Shown: positions 18,001 through 26,851 of the stretch, piece after piece
Numbering within the stretch: position 1 is the first letter of the stretch
Layout of the letters: each line of letters starts with the position of its first letter
Assembly (NCBI GenBank): GCA_029252405.1
Contig: JAQXBM010000074.1
Coordinates: 1-64,000 of the forward strand
Length of the DNA: 64,000 nucleotides
Direction: 5' to 3'
Source of the DNA: Crocinitomicaceae bacterium
GTDB taxonomy: Bacteria; Bacteroidota; Bacteroidia; Flavobacteriales_D; Crocinitomicaceae
Program-made: the position numbers and the translations under genes
The notes under the pieces: generated by a model
Database searches by the model: none
What the model was told of the DNA's origin: nothing
The model's input: the letters and a program-made list of their open reading frames with translations, nothing else

Positions 18001-18795
18001 GTAATAGTCATAGACGCGCACGAAGTAAGTTAGACCAGGAGTCAGACCAACTATATCGCTTTGTTCGGTTTGACCAGTGAATGTATTATCGATACAAGCC
18101 AAAGAAACAAGCGATCCACACGTTCCTTCGTAAACTTGAAAGACTAAATCGAGATTGCCGATTGGTTGAACTTGTACATTTTGAAGTGAATTAGTAGCAA
18201 CAAAACTGTACCACACGTCATCATCAGCAGAGCCTGAACATCCTGCAAGAGTTTCAGAGGCACCATCAGTCGTCCCTAGCGTGTTTGTACATGTACTATT
18301 GACATTCAAAGTAATGGCTGCGGTACATCCATCATTCGCAGGTGCAGGTGGTGGATTCGTTACACAAATAGTGAAATTTCCTGATCCCGATCCAGCATAG
18401 TAGTCGTACACACGAACTCGGTAGGTGTTTCCAATTACAAGTCCGTTATAGTTGATCAATTCGTCATCTCCAGTTAATCCTGCGTCTTTACACACAAGAG
18501 AAACCAATGTCGCACAAGCACCTTCGAAGAGTTGCACTACAGGATCCATTCCTACGCTTGGATCAACAATAATTTGATGCGCAGTTGAGGTAGCAACAAA
18601 TTGATACCAAACATCATCGTCTGAATTTCCTACGCAACCTGGAATAGTTTGAGTTGCTCCAGTCGTTGTTCCTGCTGTCGGGGAGGAGCAATTGGCAGAT
18701 ACCGTTATTAAAGACGCTGAGGAGCATCCGTCAGATTGCCCAAAGAGACTACCCACCATTGCAAGGCAGGTTAGAAGGAGTAATTTTTTCATCAA
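15037..18795 (-). CDS. Giant T9SS type B surface adhesin
   Basis: Protein of 1252 residues with a signal peptide ending near GSLFGQ. Three copies of a beta-sandwich domain of about 130 residues at the N-terminus share DDVWYQFVAT/DDVWYSFVAT, LVSLVCKD/LVSLACID and VRVYDYY. About six Ig/PKD-like repeats follow, recognisable by YSWTGPNGF/YSWTGPNGY and EQGYYVVSGTD. The last about 90 residues (IPNLFTPDKDNLNDFW to YKGYVEVQY) are the gliding-motility-associated type B sorting domain. Its codons are diverse between repeats, so repeats are old. It is the first gene of the operon with PorP/SprF and PorE-like genes. Confidence 0.93.
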   Translation of the reverse strand: MMKKLLLLTCLAMVGSLFGQSDGCSSASLITVSANCSSPTAGTTTGATQTIPGCVGNSDDDVWYQFVATSTAHQIIVDPSVGMDPVVQLFEGACATLVSLVCKDAGLTGDDELINYNGLVIGNTYRVRVYDYYAGSGSGNFTICVTNPPPAPANDGCTAAITLNVNSTCTNTLGTTDGASETLAGCSGSADDDVWYSFVATNSLQNVQVQPIGNLDLVFQVYEGTCGSLVSLACIDNTFTGQTEQSDIVGLTPGLTYFVRVYDYYQGTTGDFNICITGTPTPTPTNDEPCNAIQLPAVTAQCQFSNFTTVGASATLSAPTPASCIGGGGAAIGGFSGSSSDVWFTITVPASGNIDVTAQPNGGAGSINDGVMALYSGPNCNTLTQITCSDDNNYPGSGNDLLPLITASGLVPGSTVYLRYWGFGTSVGTFGICASTATNDDCANALYICDINGYSASTSGSYTPDRPDNMRGNNEDVNGVNMPDGVNTGGIFGQGGTWGTGAPFYDVIINNNSWIKFTAAATTATLTVSIYDCWIGNYPSGGIQMQIFEGTNCTNFVPVSNFEESSTGFVITANGLTVGNDYYLMVDGYAGDICNYTITANSGVQFPDIANVAPICVGQSVTLTAPPGATSYEWQHNGATTQSVTVTPSTTETYYCEVTGLCDYKQTLDVDVTVNPLPNIQISNGSSVSICEGNSIALNATGGSTYIWSTAQTGASISVSPTTTTNYTLTGTDANGCVNTDDINVAVNSNPVLTASPTASNADCGASNGALSGAVVSGTPSLSYDWTNGTSSVGSAQNLTGVPAGTYYLNVTDGNSCSSTFGPFGIINPGAPPAPTISVSTSSPCLGASSQLVASSVPGATFSWTGPNSFASSNSTIDLTNVTQLEAGTYCVAATVAGCTGPASCETITIPADPNVDISALGDDSTICQTQDFELTASGASSYSWTGPNGFSSTSTTINQSNVGTAEQGYYAVVGTDANGCSASDSMLITIIPNPTISVTADLSSQTYCNGGIASLTATGASTYSWTGPNGYTATSDLITLLNLTASEQGYYVVSGTDAEGCSTDDSLFVTVVTDVPAQSPSDTTICPGEFIILNGSGGQSFTWSGPGGYSSSEQNPTVTNNATFDNAGLYTLTVVDANGCLGYDSTYVEVTGSGDCLFIPNLFTPDKDNLNDFWVIPGIEAYVDAEVSIYNRWGNVVYTASPYNSDWDGTVNAGASLGGNDGRVPPGTYFYIINLNSGDKPPYKGYVEVQY

Positions 18796-18802
18796 GATTG
18801 AG

Positions 18803-19120
18803 TTAGTCGTTCAGTGGTGCAAAATCCAACGGAGTTAATCCATTGTTCAACAGAAGGGATTTTACGTCAATAGGTGTGAAAGATTCTGATTTCTCGCTTC
18901 GGTCTTCTCGAGAATCCGTGCGAAAGATAAGTTCACCTCGATTAGATTCGGGTTTGTATTTAACTTTACATGCTTCAAGATGCGGAATCCTTTTGCACTC
19001 AGATTCTAATTCAATTAATTGATCTGAAGTTAAATTTCCCTCAAAGGAGTAGCTGTAAGATTGTGCGAATAATTGAGATCCTAAAAACAGGGCACACAGC
19101 AAAGCGAGAGTTCTTTTCAT
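18803..19120 (-). CDS. Small secreted protein, unknown function
   Basis: From ATG at 19120 the protein has 105 residues, with a clear signal peptide (MKRTLALLCALFLGSQLFAQ); an upstream in-frame ATG at 19165 would bury it. The mature part is about 85 residues, with LESECKRIPHLEACKVKY giving two Cys that may pair. The fold may be ferredoxin-like, of the kind seen in heavy-metal-associated or anti-sigma periplasmic domains; this is a guess. It ends 8 nt before the giant adhesin start, so it may head that operon. Confidence 0.7.
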   Translation of the reverse strand: MKRTLALLCALFLGSQLFAQSYSYSFEGNLTSDQLIELESECKRIPHLEACKVKYKPESNRGELIFRTDSREDRSEKSESFTPIDVKSLLLNNGLTPLDFAPLND

Positions 19121-19340
19121 AGTAGAGTGAGCTAATTTCGTTGTAAACTTCCCTAAAATACCCATTAAAGTTGAGACGTCAAAACACGAAAACGATGAAA
19201 GAAAACGAGGTGTTTTAGCGACCTTTGATAGCCCGCCATTTAACCGTTTTTGCTCTGTGCGATAAGATGTTAGTTTTTTTTTCCCGTGTTGCCAAGGACT
19301 AGCTAATTCTCGAATTTATGGATTGTTTCGAAAGTGCTCT

Positions 19341-20294
19341 TTACAGCAACTCTTCAATAATTCGATCCATTGAGTATCCCTCAGCTTCAGCACGGTAGTT
19401 TCGTACCAAACGGTGACGGAGTATTGGCTTTGCAACGGCCTTCACATCTTCGATGTCTGGAGAATATTTTCCGTTCAAGGCTGCGTGACATTTCGCACCA
19501 ACGATCAAATATTGAGAGGCACGAGGTCCAGCTCCCCAAGTGATGTAATCCTTGGTGATTTTCGGAGCAGTTTCATCGTTTACACGCGTTTTTCCAACCA
19601 ATTTTACTGCGTACTCCAATACGTTGTCCGCAACAGGAATGCGACGAATTAAATCTTGGTACTCCATGATTTTATCTCCATCAATAATGCGCTGAAGCGA
19701 AACTGTTTGATTGGAAGTTGTTGCTTTCACAATCGCCATTTCTTCAGAAAAAGAAGGGTAATCGACCCAAACATTGAACATGAAACGGTCCAATTGTGCC
19801 TCAGGTAAAGGATAGGTACCTTCTTGTTCAATCGGGTTTTGCGTTGCCAATACGAAAAATGGTGCTGGCAATGGATAGTTCTTTCCAGCTGCAGTTACCG
19901 AACGCTCTTGCATGGCTTCAAGCAGTGCTGATTGCGTTTTTGGAGGTGTACGGTTAATCTCATCGGCCAAAACAATGTTCGAGAACAATGGTCCTTTCAA
20001 GAATTGAAATTCGCGTTTCTCGTTCAAAATTTCAGATCCTACAATATCAGAAGGCATCAAATCGGGCGTAAACTGAATTCGATTGAAACTCAATCCTAAA
20101 CAATCCGAAATGGTGTTGACAAGTAATGTTTTTGCCAATCCAGGTACTCCAACGAGCAAACAATGCCCTTTCGAAAAAATGGAAATGAGAACTTGATCCA
20201 CAACATCGTCTTGTCCAACGATTACTTTATGAATTTCATTCTTGAGTTCTTTGTAATGAACAACGAGTTGGTCAATTGCAGCCTTATCTGACAT
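19341..20294 (-). CDS. MoxR-family AAA+ ATPase
   Basis: Protein of 317 residues. Walker A GVPGLAKT is at 49-56, Walker B VLADEIN at 108-114, and the sensor and pore region is ATQNPIEQEGTYPLPEAQLDRF (about 150-172, split here only for description). The C-terminal lid contains GAGPRASQYL. MoxR ATPases act as chaperones with VWA-domain or DUF58 partners, which usually sit downstream; none is found here. About 220 nt of non-coding DNA follow it. Confidence 0.94.
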   Translation of the reverse strand: MSDKAAIDQLVVHYKELKNEIHKVIVGQDDVVDQVLISIFSKGHCLLVGVPGLAKTLLVNTISDCLGLSFNRIQFTPDLMPSDIVGSEILNEKREFQFLKGPLFSNIVLADEINRTPPKTQSALLEAMQERSVTAAGKNYPLPAPFFVLATQNPIEQEGTYPLPEAQLDRFMFNVWVDYPSFSEEMAIVKATTSNQTVSLQRIIDGDKIMEYQDLIRRIPVADNVLEYAVKLVGKTRVNDETAPKITKDYITWGAGPRASQYLIVGAKCHAALNGKYSPDIEDVKAVAKPILRHRLVRNYRAEAEGYSMDRIIEELL

Positions 20295-20315
20295 AGGTTA
20301 TAAAAAATTTGTTCC

Positions 20316-20323
20316 TAAAGATA
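20316..20323 (-). promoter_or_regulatory. Weak -7 box for the MoxR gene
   Basis: On the minus strand TATCTTTA differs from TAnnTTTG only at the last base and lies 21 nt upstream of the start codon. It is also close to the stop of the SurA-like gene, so read-through is an alternative. Confidence 0.3.
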
Positions 20324-20329
20324 AACTTT

Positions 20330-21673
20330 CTAGCGTTTCATCCAAGGATTTGCGAAAGTGCAATCCAGAAATGGTTCGTTGATGCGGATGTACGTGCTTC
20401 CGATCTTATCAGTTACCCAATCGTTAATGATTGTACGTTTCTTTTCGTTTTCAGCAGCACTTTGAATCAACGTGTAATCTTGGTCCAAGTTCGCTCTGTG
20501 TGGAGCTGTGCGTTTCATCAATCGAACAATACGAACACCTTGTTTTCGCTCCATTACGTTGGAGTAGAGGTTAGGCTGAGAGAAATCTCCAACTTTCATG
20601 TTTTGCGTAAGCAAGTAGATTTGTTGGTCAATTTGGTTTAAGTTCTCTGCATCCCATTGCTGATCTCCAGTTGTAGGATTCGTAATAATTCCTTTATTCA
20701 ATTTAGTGAATTCGTCGTTCGAGTATTTTACCACCGCTTGCTCCCAAGTGATTTCTTTTGCTTGGAGCTCATTGTAACACGAATCCAAACGATATGCGGC
20801 CGCTTCGATCGCGGCATCATCAAATGTCGGAACGATCAAAATGTGTCGACACGTGTAATCATCACCCAAACGTTTCATTAGTTTAATGATGTGATAACCG
20901 TATTCAGTTTCAAAAACATCCGATACTTCACCTTCTTCCAAGCTGAAAACTGTCGCTTCGAATGGCTTTACCATCATTCCCTTTGAGGCCTGAATTTGTC
21001 CACCTTTACTGGCACTTCCGGGATCATCAGAATTCAAACGAGCAGCAGTAGAGAAGGGCTTTCCAGCCATCACTTCTTCTCGAATTTCACTCAATCGAAT
21101 GCGTGCTCTTTCTTTTTCCTTCGATCCAATTTCCGGATAAATCACAATTTGTTGGAAACCCAATTGCGCATTGATGAGTGGAATACTATCCTTTGGGATC
21201 GTATTGTAGAATGTTTTAACATCGCGTGGAGTAACTGCTACTTCGGAAGTAATTTGTCGCTCCATTTCTTGTGCACGCAACTGATCACCAATAACGGGGC
21301 GGAACTCATTCTTGATTTGAGCCACCGTCTTACCGTAAAACTCTTCCATTTTCTGGCGACTTCCAATTTGGCTTTCGATGACACGAATTCGCTGTTCCAT
21401 TTCCGCGTCAATCATTTCAGGCGTAATCTCAATACTGTCGAGTTTTGCCTGATTCACCAACAGTTTCTGGTACATCAATTCTTCCAACATCGCGCAATCC
21501 ATTTCAGCGGATAAGGTAACTCCTGCTTGCGCTGCTTGAATTTTTTGAGATTGAATGTCAGAAAGCAAAATGATGTTGTCTCCTACTTGAGCTGCTATTT
21601 TATCTATCGTTTCTTGTGCGGTCGCCGTAAACGAAAATGCGAGGAGTAAACTGCTAATGAATGATAATTTCAT
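20330..21673 (-). CDS. SurA-like periplasmic peptidylprolyl isomerase
   Basis: Protein of 447 residues with a signal peptide ending near TATAQE. A SurA-type N-terminal chaperone region (about 20-150) precedes two parvulin (PPIC) domains at about 170-270 and 275-380. GGQIQASKGMMVKPFEATVFSLEEGEVSD and GYHIIKLMKR are typical of the first when read as parts; CRHILIVP begins the second. It would fold outer-membrane proteins. The start overlaps the upstream lipoprotein gene by 20 nt, so it belongs to a three-gene operon. Confidence 0.9.
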   Translation of the reverse strand: MKLSFISSLLLAFSFTATAQETIDKIAAQVGDNIILLSDIQSQKIQAAQAGVTLSAEMDCAMLEELMYQKLLVNQAKLDSIEITPEMIDAEMEQRIRVIESQIGSRQKMEEFYGKTVAQIKNEFRPVIGDQLRAQEMERQITSEVAVTPRDVKTFYNTIPKDSIPLINAQLGFQQIVIYPEIGSKEKERARIRLSEIREEVMAGKPFSTAARLNSDDPGSASKGGQIQASKGMMVKPFEATVFSLEEGEVSDVFETEYGYHIIKLMKRLGDDYTCRHILIVPTFDDAAIEAAAYRLDSCYNELQAKEITWEQAVVKYSNDEFTKLNKGIITNPTTGDQQWDAENLNQIDQQIYLLTQNMKVGDFSQPNLYSNVMERKQGVRIVRLMKRTAPHRANLDQDYTLIQSAAENEKKRTIINDWVTDKIGSTYIRINEPFLDCTFANPWMKR

Positions 21674-22514
21674 GCTTATCTTTTATCTTTTTGATCAATG
21701 TTGATCCGTACTGTTCTTTTAGTTGCTGCAATCGATTTAAGACGATAATTTCCTTGATTTGATCCGATAAAAACTCCATCGGTGGGATGTCATCTTTAAG
21801 GGCAAAATCCGTTATGTTCAAGAAATACGTGAACTCTTCATCGGAAAAATACGTCTTCGTTCTGTTTAAAACGATATTGTCAACGTTGTATTTTGTTAGT
21901 GGAATATCTTTCGACAATTCATTGAAGTAAATCCATGTTGAATCGTTGTAATAGAAATTCTTTGCGTAAAGTTTAGCATAAGAATTCACTTCGGAAAGGT
22001 CTTTATCATTTTTTAACAGGTAAGCCTGGTCAATGTTTTCGGATTTGAAATCGGCAGACTTCGGTACTTTCATGTACAAACCTTTCACCAAATAGTCGCT
22101 CAACAGGAAATCGTCCTTGTTTTCGGTATAATACTCCGCCATTTGGTATTTAGTCACAACGGTGTCCAAGTTTCCTTTGAGTAGTTCTTCCTCCAAATAG
22201 AATTGAGCCAGTTCTCCTTCAAAAGCACTGGAGCGAAGCTTGACAAGTTTTGCCAATTCCGGATCGGTTTCTTCCAATTCCTTTTTGAGTGCCTCACGCT
22301 CGGCCCATAGTCGCACAAACTCTTCCAGTTCCATTTTGCTGTCTGGGTTGTAGCCTAAGTGATTCATCATTACCCGTGCATCTGTTTCAGTAAGTTCAGA
22401 ACCATCGACAGTAGCAAGCACAGTGTCATTTGATCCACAAGAAACTAGTGCAAAGCAAAACAGGCCAGCCAAAAGACTAGCCTGTAATAATGTGTTATGA
22501 AGTTTATTGCCCAA
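21654..22514 (-). CDS. SurA-N-like lipoprotein lacking a PPIase domain
   Basis: Protein of 286 residues with lipobox LVSC (Cys near residue 26). After it, VLATVDGSELTETDARVMM is the usual opening of SurA/PrsA proteins. The body is helical, with no parvulin motif such as HIL or GYHI, so this is a chaperone-only member. It sits between two full PPIases, overlapping the upstream gene by 11 nt and the downstream by 20 nt. It is probably an outer-envelope holdase acting with its neighbours. Confidence 0.85.
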   Translation of the reverse strand: MGNKLHNTLLQASLLAGLFCFALVSCGSNDTVLATVDGSELTETDARVMMNHLGYNPDSKMELEEFVRLWAEREALKKELEETDPELAKLVKLRSSAFEGELAQFYLEEELLKGNLDTVVTKYQMAEYYTENKDDFLLSDYLVKGLYMKVPKSADFKSENIDQAYLLKNDKDLSEVNSYAKLYAKNFYYNDSTWIYFNELSKDIPLTKYNVDNIVLNRTKTYFSDEEFTYFLNITDFALKDDIPPMEFLSDQIKEIIVLNRLQQLKEQYGSTLIKKIKDKHEIIIH

Positions 22515-24465
22515 TAGAGTAAAGTGCCTCTTTATTGATTACAATATCGTGATTTCCTTCAATCTCTTTCATCCACTCCTTCTCCAAGTAGTTTTGGTAA
22601 TCAGATGTGATTGCTCCTTTTGCCTCATCGAATTTCTTTGGGCCTGCAGGAAGTTTGTCATTCACGACAACCACGTAGAATTTGCCATCGTGTTGATAAA
22701 TCTCATTTACTCCTTTTTTTAAGTTTCCTTGTGCACTAGCAATGAAACCAGTTTTAGTCGTATCGAATTTCCCTTTTCTGAATTTTACATTCAATGAAGA
22801 GCTTTCGTTTACTGCTTTTACGATGTCTGTTGAGGTCAAAGAATCGATCTCCAACAATTTTCCAGTTTGCTGAGCCAATAGCATTGTACCGCACTCATAA
22901 ACTTCTGCATCGATGCGCTCACCCCACTGGTAATCGTTCGCATTCGACTCGTAGAACGCTTTCAATCCAGTAGTGTCGCGCATGGCTTTGTTCCATACTT
23001 TGTCCGACATCACTTCGTAAAGAAGAATTCCATCGTGGTACTCAGTAATTAACGCTTTGTACGCAGGGTATTTATCCGCTAATTTGGATTCTTCATAGTT
23101 CAAAATCGCTTCATCTTCCCACAGCTTGTATTGCTTGTCAACGACGATTTTCGAATCTTCTCTTCTCGCACCACGGTAATTTTTCTCCAAGTATTCGGCG
23201 AAGTCATTCGCTCGGAATTTTTTCTTGTCCAATTTGAAGAGAACTTTCTTTTTCGAGTATTCAGATGCTTTGAACTCTCCGAAGTGGTAAGTAGAATCAA
23301 TGTTCTGGTAGAACCACTTCAATCCTTTTGCACTCTTTGATTTGAATCCGTATTCTTTCTTTAGCTTATTTACAAATGACGCTTGTGTTTTCACTGAACG
23401 AGCATCTTTCGATACTTTCTTTTCAATGCCTTTTTTCAGCTCGTCGAATGAATCAACATCTTTCCAGCTAAGACGCTTGATGATGTGGAATCCGTAATCC
23501 GTTTGAACTGGTTTGCTGTAATCTCCATCATTTTTCAATTCGAATGCCGCTTTCGTAAACTCAGGAACCATACGAGTTGTTGTTCCTGTTCCGAATTGAG
23601 GGAGAACACCGCCTTTTCCATTACTCGATGGGTCATCAGAGTATTTGCCAACCAACTCCTCAAATGACTCACCTTTTTCAAGCATTTCATACAATTCGTT
23701 GATTTTCGTTTCAGCATTTTTGATTTCATTTTCGCTTGCATCGCTGCGAGCAGAGATCATCAAGTGAGCAGCTTCCATTGTTCCACGAGCTGGACGACGA
23801 TCTATTACTTTTAAGATGTGATATCCAAATCGCGTTCTGAATGGGTTTGAAACACCACCGACTGGAGTTGTGAAGGCTGCATCTTCAAATTGATACACCA
23901 TTTGGAAAGCAGTAAAGTATCCTAAATCTCCACCGTTCTTCTGAACAGTAGGATCTTCTGACCCCATTTTACTTTTCGCAACTGCTTCGAATGACTCTCC
24001 GCCTTCAATGCGTTTTTTCAAATCGAGCAAACGGTTGTATGCTTTCAAAGTATCAGCTGGAGTAGCATTTGATTCTAAACGAATCAAAATGTGAGCTGCG
24101 TGAATTTCTTCCAACGTTCGGTCGTAAGCTTCGCGAACAAGAGATTCGTTCTTCGTTGAATCGATCAAGTAAGGACGCGCCAGTGTTTTTTGGTAACCAG
24201 CCAATTCCTTTTTTAATCTTGGAATAGTATCGTACCCGAGAGCTTCCGCTTCAGCCACTTTTAATTTGAACTTCTTGAAAAGCTCCATGTACTCATCCAA
24301 TGACCCTTGGTCGTATTTTGGATCATCGTTGTTTTTCAAGTAAATCTGTAAAAACTCAGATTTAGTAATTGGATCGCCATCAATCGTCATAATTACCGGA
24401 TCTTCTTGTGAAAAACCAGCGAAAGTGATCATGCAGGTAATAGCAACTGCAATTAATTTGTTCAT
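22504..24465 (-). CDS. Periplasmic peptidylprolyl isomerase, double parvulin domain
   Basis: Protein of 653 residues with a signal peptide ending at TFAGFSQ. ITKSEFLQIYLKNN and the following helices form a SurA-type chaperone region. Two parvulin domains lie at about 110-220 (HAAHILIRLE ... GYHILKVIDRR) and 230-335 (AAHLMISAR ... GFHIIKRL). A C-terminal region of about 300 residues has no recognised domain but contains one more PPIase-like ending. It is first of three overlapping chaperone genes, and a -7 box lies upstream. Confidence 0.9.
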   Translation of the reverse strand: MNKLIAVAITCMITFAGFSQEDPVIMTIDGDPITKSEFLQIYLKNNDDPKYDQGSLDEYMELFKKFKLKVAEAEALGYDTIPRLKKELAGYQKTLARPYLIDSTKNESLVREAYDRTLEEIHAAHILIRLESNATPADTLKAYNRLLDLKKRIEGGESFEAVAKSKMGSEDPTVQKNGGDLGYFTAFQMVYQFEDAAFTTPVGGVSNPFRTRFGYHILKVIDRRPARGTMEAAHLMISARSDASENEIKNAETKINELYEMLEKGESFEELVGKYSDDPSSNGKGGVLPQFGTGTTTRMVPEFTKAAFELKNDGDYSKPVQTDYGFHIIKRLSWKDVDSFDELKKGIEKKVSKDARSVKTQASFVNKLKKEYGFKSKSAKGLKWFYQNIDSTYHFGEFKASEYSKKKVLFKLDKKKFRANDFAEYLEKNYRGARREDSKIVVDKQYKLWEDEAILNYEESKLADKYPAYKALITEYHDGILLYEVMSDKVWNKAMRDTTGLKAFYESNANDYQWGERIDAEVYECGTMLLAQQTGKLLEIDSLTSTDIVKAVNESSSLNVKFRKGKFDTTKTGFIASAQGNLKKGVNEIYQHDGKFYVVVVNDKLPAGPKKFDEAKGAITSDYQNYLEKEWMKEIEGNHDIVINKEALYSIGQ

Positions 24466-24485
24466 AAGATTTAATTTTTAAGTGT

Positions 24486-24493
24486 CAAAAATA
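24486..24493 (-). promoter_or_regulatory. -7 box for the SurA-like operon
   Basis: TATTTTTG on the minus strand matches TAnnTTTG and ends 21 nt before the start codon of the 653-residue PPIase gene. No clear -33 element is present. Confidence 0.45.
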
Positions 24494-24526
24494 ATTTTTC
24501 AATTCGAATTACGCCTCTTTGACGAA

Positions 24527-25999
24527 TTATTTCAAGCTATAGTTTGGTGCTTCACGTGTAATTGTCACATCATGTGGGTGACTTTCGTGAACTCCCGCCG
24601 ATGTAATGCGGATAAATTTCGAGCCTTGGAGGTTGTTAATGTTCGGAGAACCAGTATATCCCATTCCAGATCGAAGACCACCAATAATTTGATACATTAC
24701 TTCTTCCAATCTTCCTTTAAATGGAACACGTCCTGAAATTCCTTCAGGAACCAATTTCTTCGCGTCGTCTGTGTCAGCTTGGAAGTAACGATCTTTCGAT
24801 CCTTTTTGCATTGCTTCCAACGATCCCATTCCGCGATACGTTTTGAACTTTCTTCCTTGGAAAATTACTGTCTCACCTGGTGATTCTTCAACTCCAGCGA
24901 ACATGGAACCTAACATAACTGTGCTAGCTCCAGCTGCAATCGCTTTGACTATATCTCCAGTGTAGCGAATTCCTCCATCCGCAATAACTGGAACGCCAGT
25001 TCCTTCCAAAGCAAGAGCAACATCATTTACTGCAGTTAATTGAGGGACACCAACACCTGCAATAATTCGAGTCGTACAAATCGAACCAGGTCCAATTCCT
25101 ACTTTCACGGCATCAGCTCCAGCTTCAACTAAATACAAAGCCGCTTCAGGTGTTGCAATGTTTCCAACAATCACTTCCAATTCAGGAAACTTAGCTTTTA
25201 CTTCTTTCAATTTTGTTACAACCCCTTCAGTGTGTCCGTGAGCAGTATCGATTACAATTGCATCCACACCAGCTTCAACAAGGGCAGAAGCGCGCTCAAT
25301 AGTATCATTAGTAACTCCAACTGCTGCAGCTACACGCAAACGACCGTATTTGTCTTTACATGAATTGGGATTTACTCGAACTTTGATAATATCTCGAAAC
25401 GTAATCAATCCAACCAATTTGTTGTGAGAATCAACTACAGGTAATTTTTCAATTTTATTTTCTTGTAGAATGTCCTCGGCTGTCGACAAACTTGTGTCTT
25501 CAGAAGTAGTAATTACATTTTCGCTAGTCATTACTTCGCGAATGGGACGCATTAAGTCTTTTTCAAATCGTAAATCTCGATTGGTCACGATTCCTTTTAA
25601 TGTATCGTTTGCGTCCACTACTGGAATTCCTCCAATTTTGTATTCCTTCATTAGTTTGAGAGCATCTGAAACGATAGCATCTTCAAACAAAGTTACCGGA
25701 TCGAGAATCATTCCACTTTCAGAACGCTTTACTTTTCTTACTTGCAAGGCTTGAGATTCGATGGACATGTTCTTATGCACAACACCAATTCCTCCTTGCT
25801 GAGCCATAGCTATTGCAAGACTCGCTTCAGTTACGGTATCCATTGCTGCAGAAACGATAGGCGTGTTTACTTCAATGTTACGCGTGATTTTACTTTTAAG
25901 GGAAACTTCGTTTGGAAGAACTTGAGAATAAGCAGGGACCAAAAGAACGTCGTCGTACGTTAATCCTTCTTTAATTTCTCCGAGATTTGAAAGGGGCAT
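24527..25999 (-). CDS. guaB: Inosine-5'-monophosphate dehydrogenase
   Basis: GuaB oxidises IMP to XMP with NAD, the committed step of GMP synthesis. The protein is 490 residues, the normal length. [12 protein letters not shown] starts the barrel, and two CBS domains lie at about 95-205 ([41 protein letters not shown]). [11 protein letters not shown] carries the catalytic Cys, and [13 protein letters not shown] is the flap. It is monocistronic here, with its own -7 box upstream. Confidence 0.98.
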   Translation of the reverse strand: MPLSNLGEIKEGLTYDDVLLVPAYSQVLPNEVSLKSKITRNIEVNTPIVSAAMDTVTEASLAIAMAQQGGIGVVHKNMSIESQALQVRKVKRSESGMILDPVTLFEDAIVSDALKLMKEYKIGGIPVVDANDTLKGIVTNRDLRFEKDLMRPIREVMTSENVITTSEDTSLSTAEDILQENKIEKLPVVDSHNKLVGLITFRDIIKVRVNPNSCKDKYGRLRVAAAVGVTNDTIERASALVEAGVDAIVIDTAHGHTEGVVTKLKEVKAKFPELEVIVGNIATPEAALYLVEAGADAVKVGIGPGSICTTRIIAGVGVPQLTAVNDVALALEGTGVPVIADGGIRYTGDIVKAIAAGASTVMLGSMFAGVEESPGETVIFQGRKFKTYRGMGSLEAMQKGSKDRYFQADTDDAKKLVPEGISGRVPFKGRLEEVMYQIIGGLRSGMGYTGSPNINNLQGSKFIRITSAGVHESHPHDVTITREAPNYSLK

Positions 26000-26029
26000 A
26001 ATTGAACCTATTTAAGAAATAAATTCCTG

Positions 26030-26037
26030 CAAAGATA
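26030..26037 (-). promoter_or_regulatory. -7 box for guaB
   Basis: TATCTTTG on the minus strand fits TAnnTTTG exactly and lies 31 nt upstream of the guaB start, giving a predicted leader of about 24 nt. No clear TTG is seen at the -33 spacing. Confidence 0.5.
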
Positions 26038-26152
26038 ACATAAATTTGTCAGTATGTTAGATGTAGTTTTGAGTAACAAATTGTTAAAGAATTGAAAATG
26101 TATTGGCGAAAATGAATATATTGTATAACCTTGTCGTTAGAGCACAGAGATT

Positions 26153-26800
26153 ATGATCAAATTAGCATCCTTATTTTCGTTTTTACTTGTTTTGAGCTCG
26201 TTCCATGCGAACGCCCAAACGGAAGAGGTTGAAGCCTTGGATTCTGGGTTGGTTCAATTGTCTGGTGTTGTCGTTTCGGAGGAAACTTTGGGCGAGTTAC
26301 CATATACTACAGTGTTGGACAAAACAAGTCAACGCGGGGTGTTCTGTGATTACTATGGGTATTTTACAATGGTCGTTTATCCAGGAGATACCCTTTTGTT
26401 TTCAGCATATGGACACAAGACATCAAACTATGTAGTTCCTGACACCTTAGGAAATCAGTTTTATTCGATAATTCATGTAATGGAAGTTGATACGATTGAT
26501 TTACCAAATGTAGAAGTATATCCTTGGCCTTCTAGAGAGGACTTCGCTCGAGCATTTGTGAACATGGATCCTTATGACGATGCCATTCGTCGTGCTCAAC
26601 GCCAGTTGTCTGGTGAGAGTTTGGCATTTGCTGCAGCGCGATTGGATGTTGATGGCTCATTGGCTTACGGAAGTGTGCAGAGTCAATATCAAACGCAGCT
26701 TTATACGAATAATCAATTACCAGCAAATAACTTGTTGAATCCCTATGCTTGGTCCAAGCTGATCAAAGATTGGAAAGACGGCAAGTTGAGCAAGCAGTGA
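26153..26800 (+). CDS. Secreted carboxypeptidase-regulatory-like domain protein
   Basis: Protein of 215 residues with a signal peptide ending near FHANAQ. Residues about 37-115 form a carboxypeptidase-D-like regulatory domain: LSGVVVSEETLGELPYTTV, then GVFCDYYGYFTMVVYPGDTLLFSAYGHK read as pieces. The C-terminal half is Asn/Gln-rich and has no known domain. Such proteins are common in Bacteroidota envelopes. The stop is followed 51 nt later by a lipoprotein gene on the same strand. Confidence 0.8.
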   Translation: MIKLASLFSFLLVLSSFHANAQTEEVEALDSGLVQLSGVVVSEETLGELPYTTVLDKTSQRGVFCDYYGYFTMVVYPGDTLLFSAYGHKTSNYVVPDTLGNQFYSIIHVMEVDTIDLPNVEVYPWPSREDFARAFVNMDPYDDAIRRAQRQLSGESLAFAAARLDVDGSLAYGSVQSQYQTQLYTNNQLPANNLLNPYAWSKLIKDWKDGKLSKQ

Positions 26801-26851
26801 CCTTGCCGCTTATTATAAAAAGCGTAGCTTCATGATCTAAATTCAAGATGC

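Noticed and set aside
15037-18795. CRISPR or satellite array within the large adhesin gene
   Set aside because: The repeats are divergent protein domains in one continuous frame, not identical short DNA repeats with spacers.
20996-21514. Plus-strand frame of 172 codons inside the SurA-like gene
   Set aside because: It is antisense to a strong conserved coding frame; composition (many Phe, His, Leu) is typical of reverse-strand shadows.
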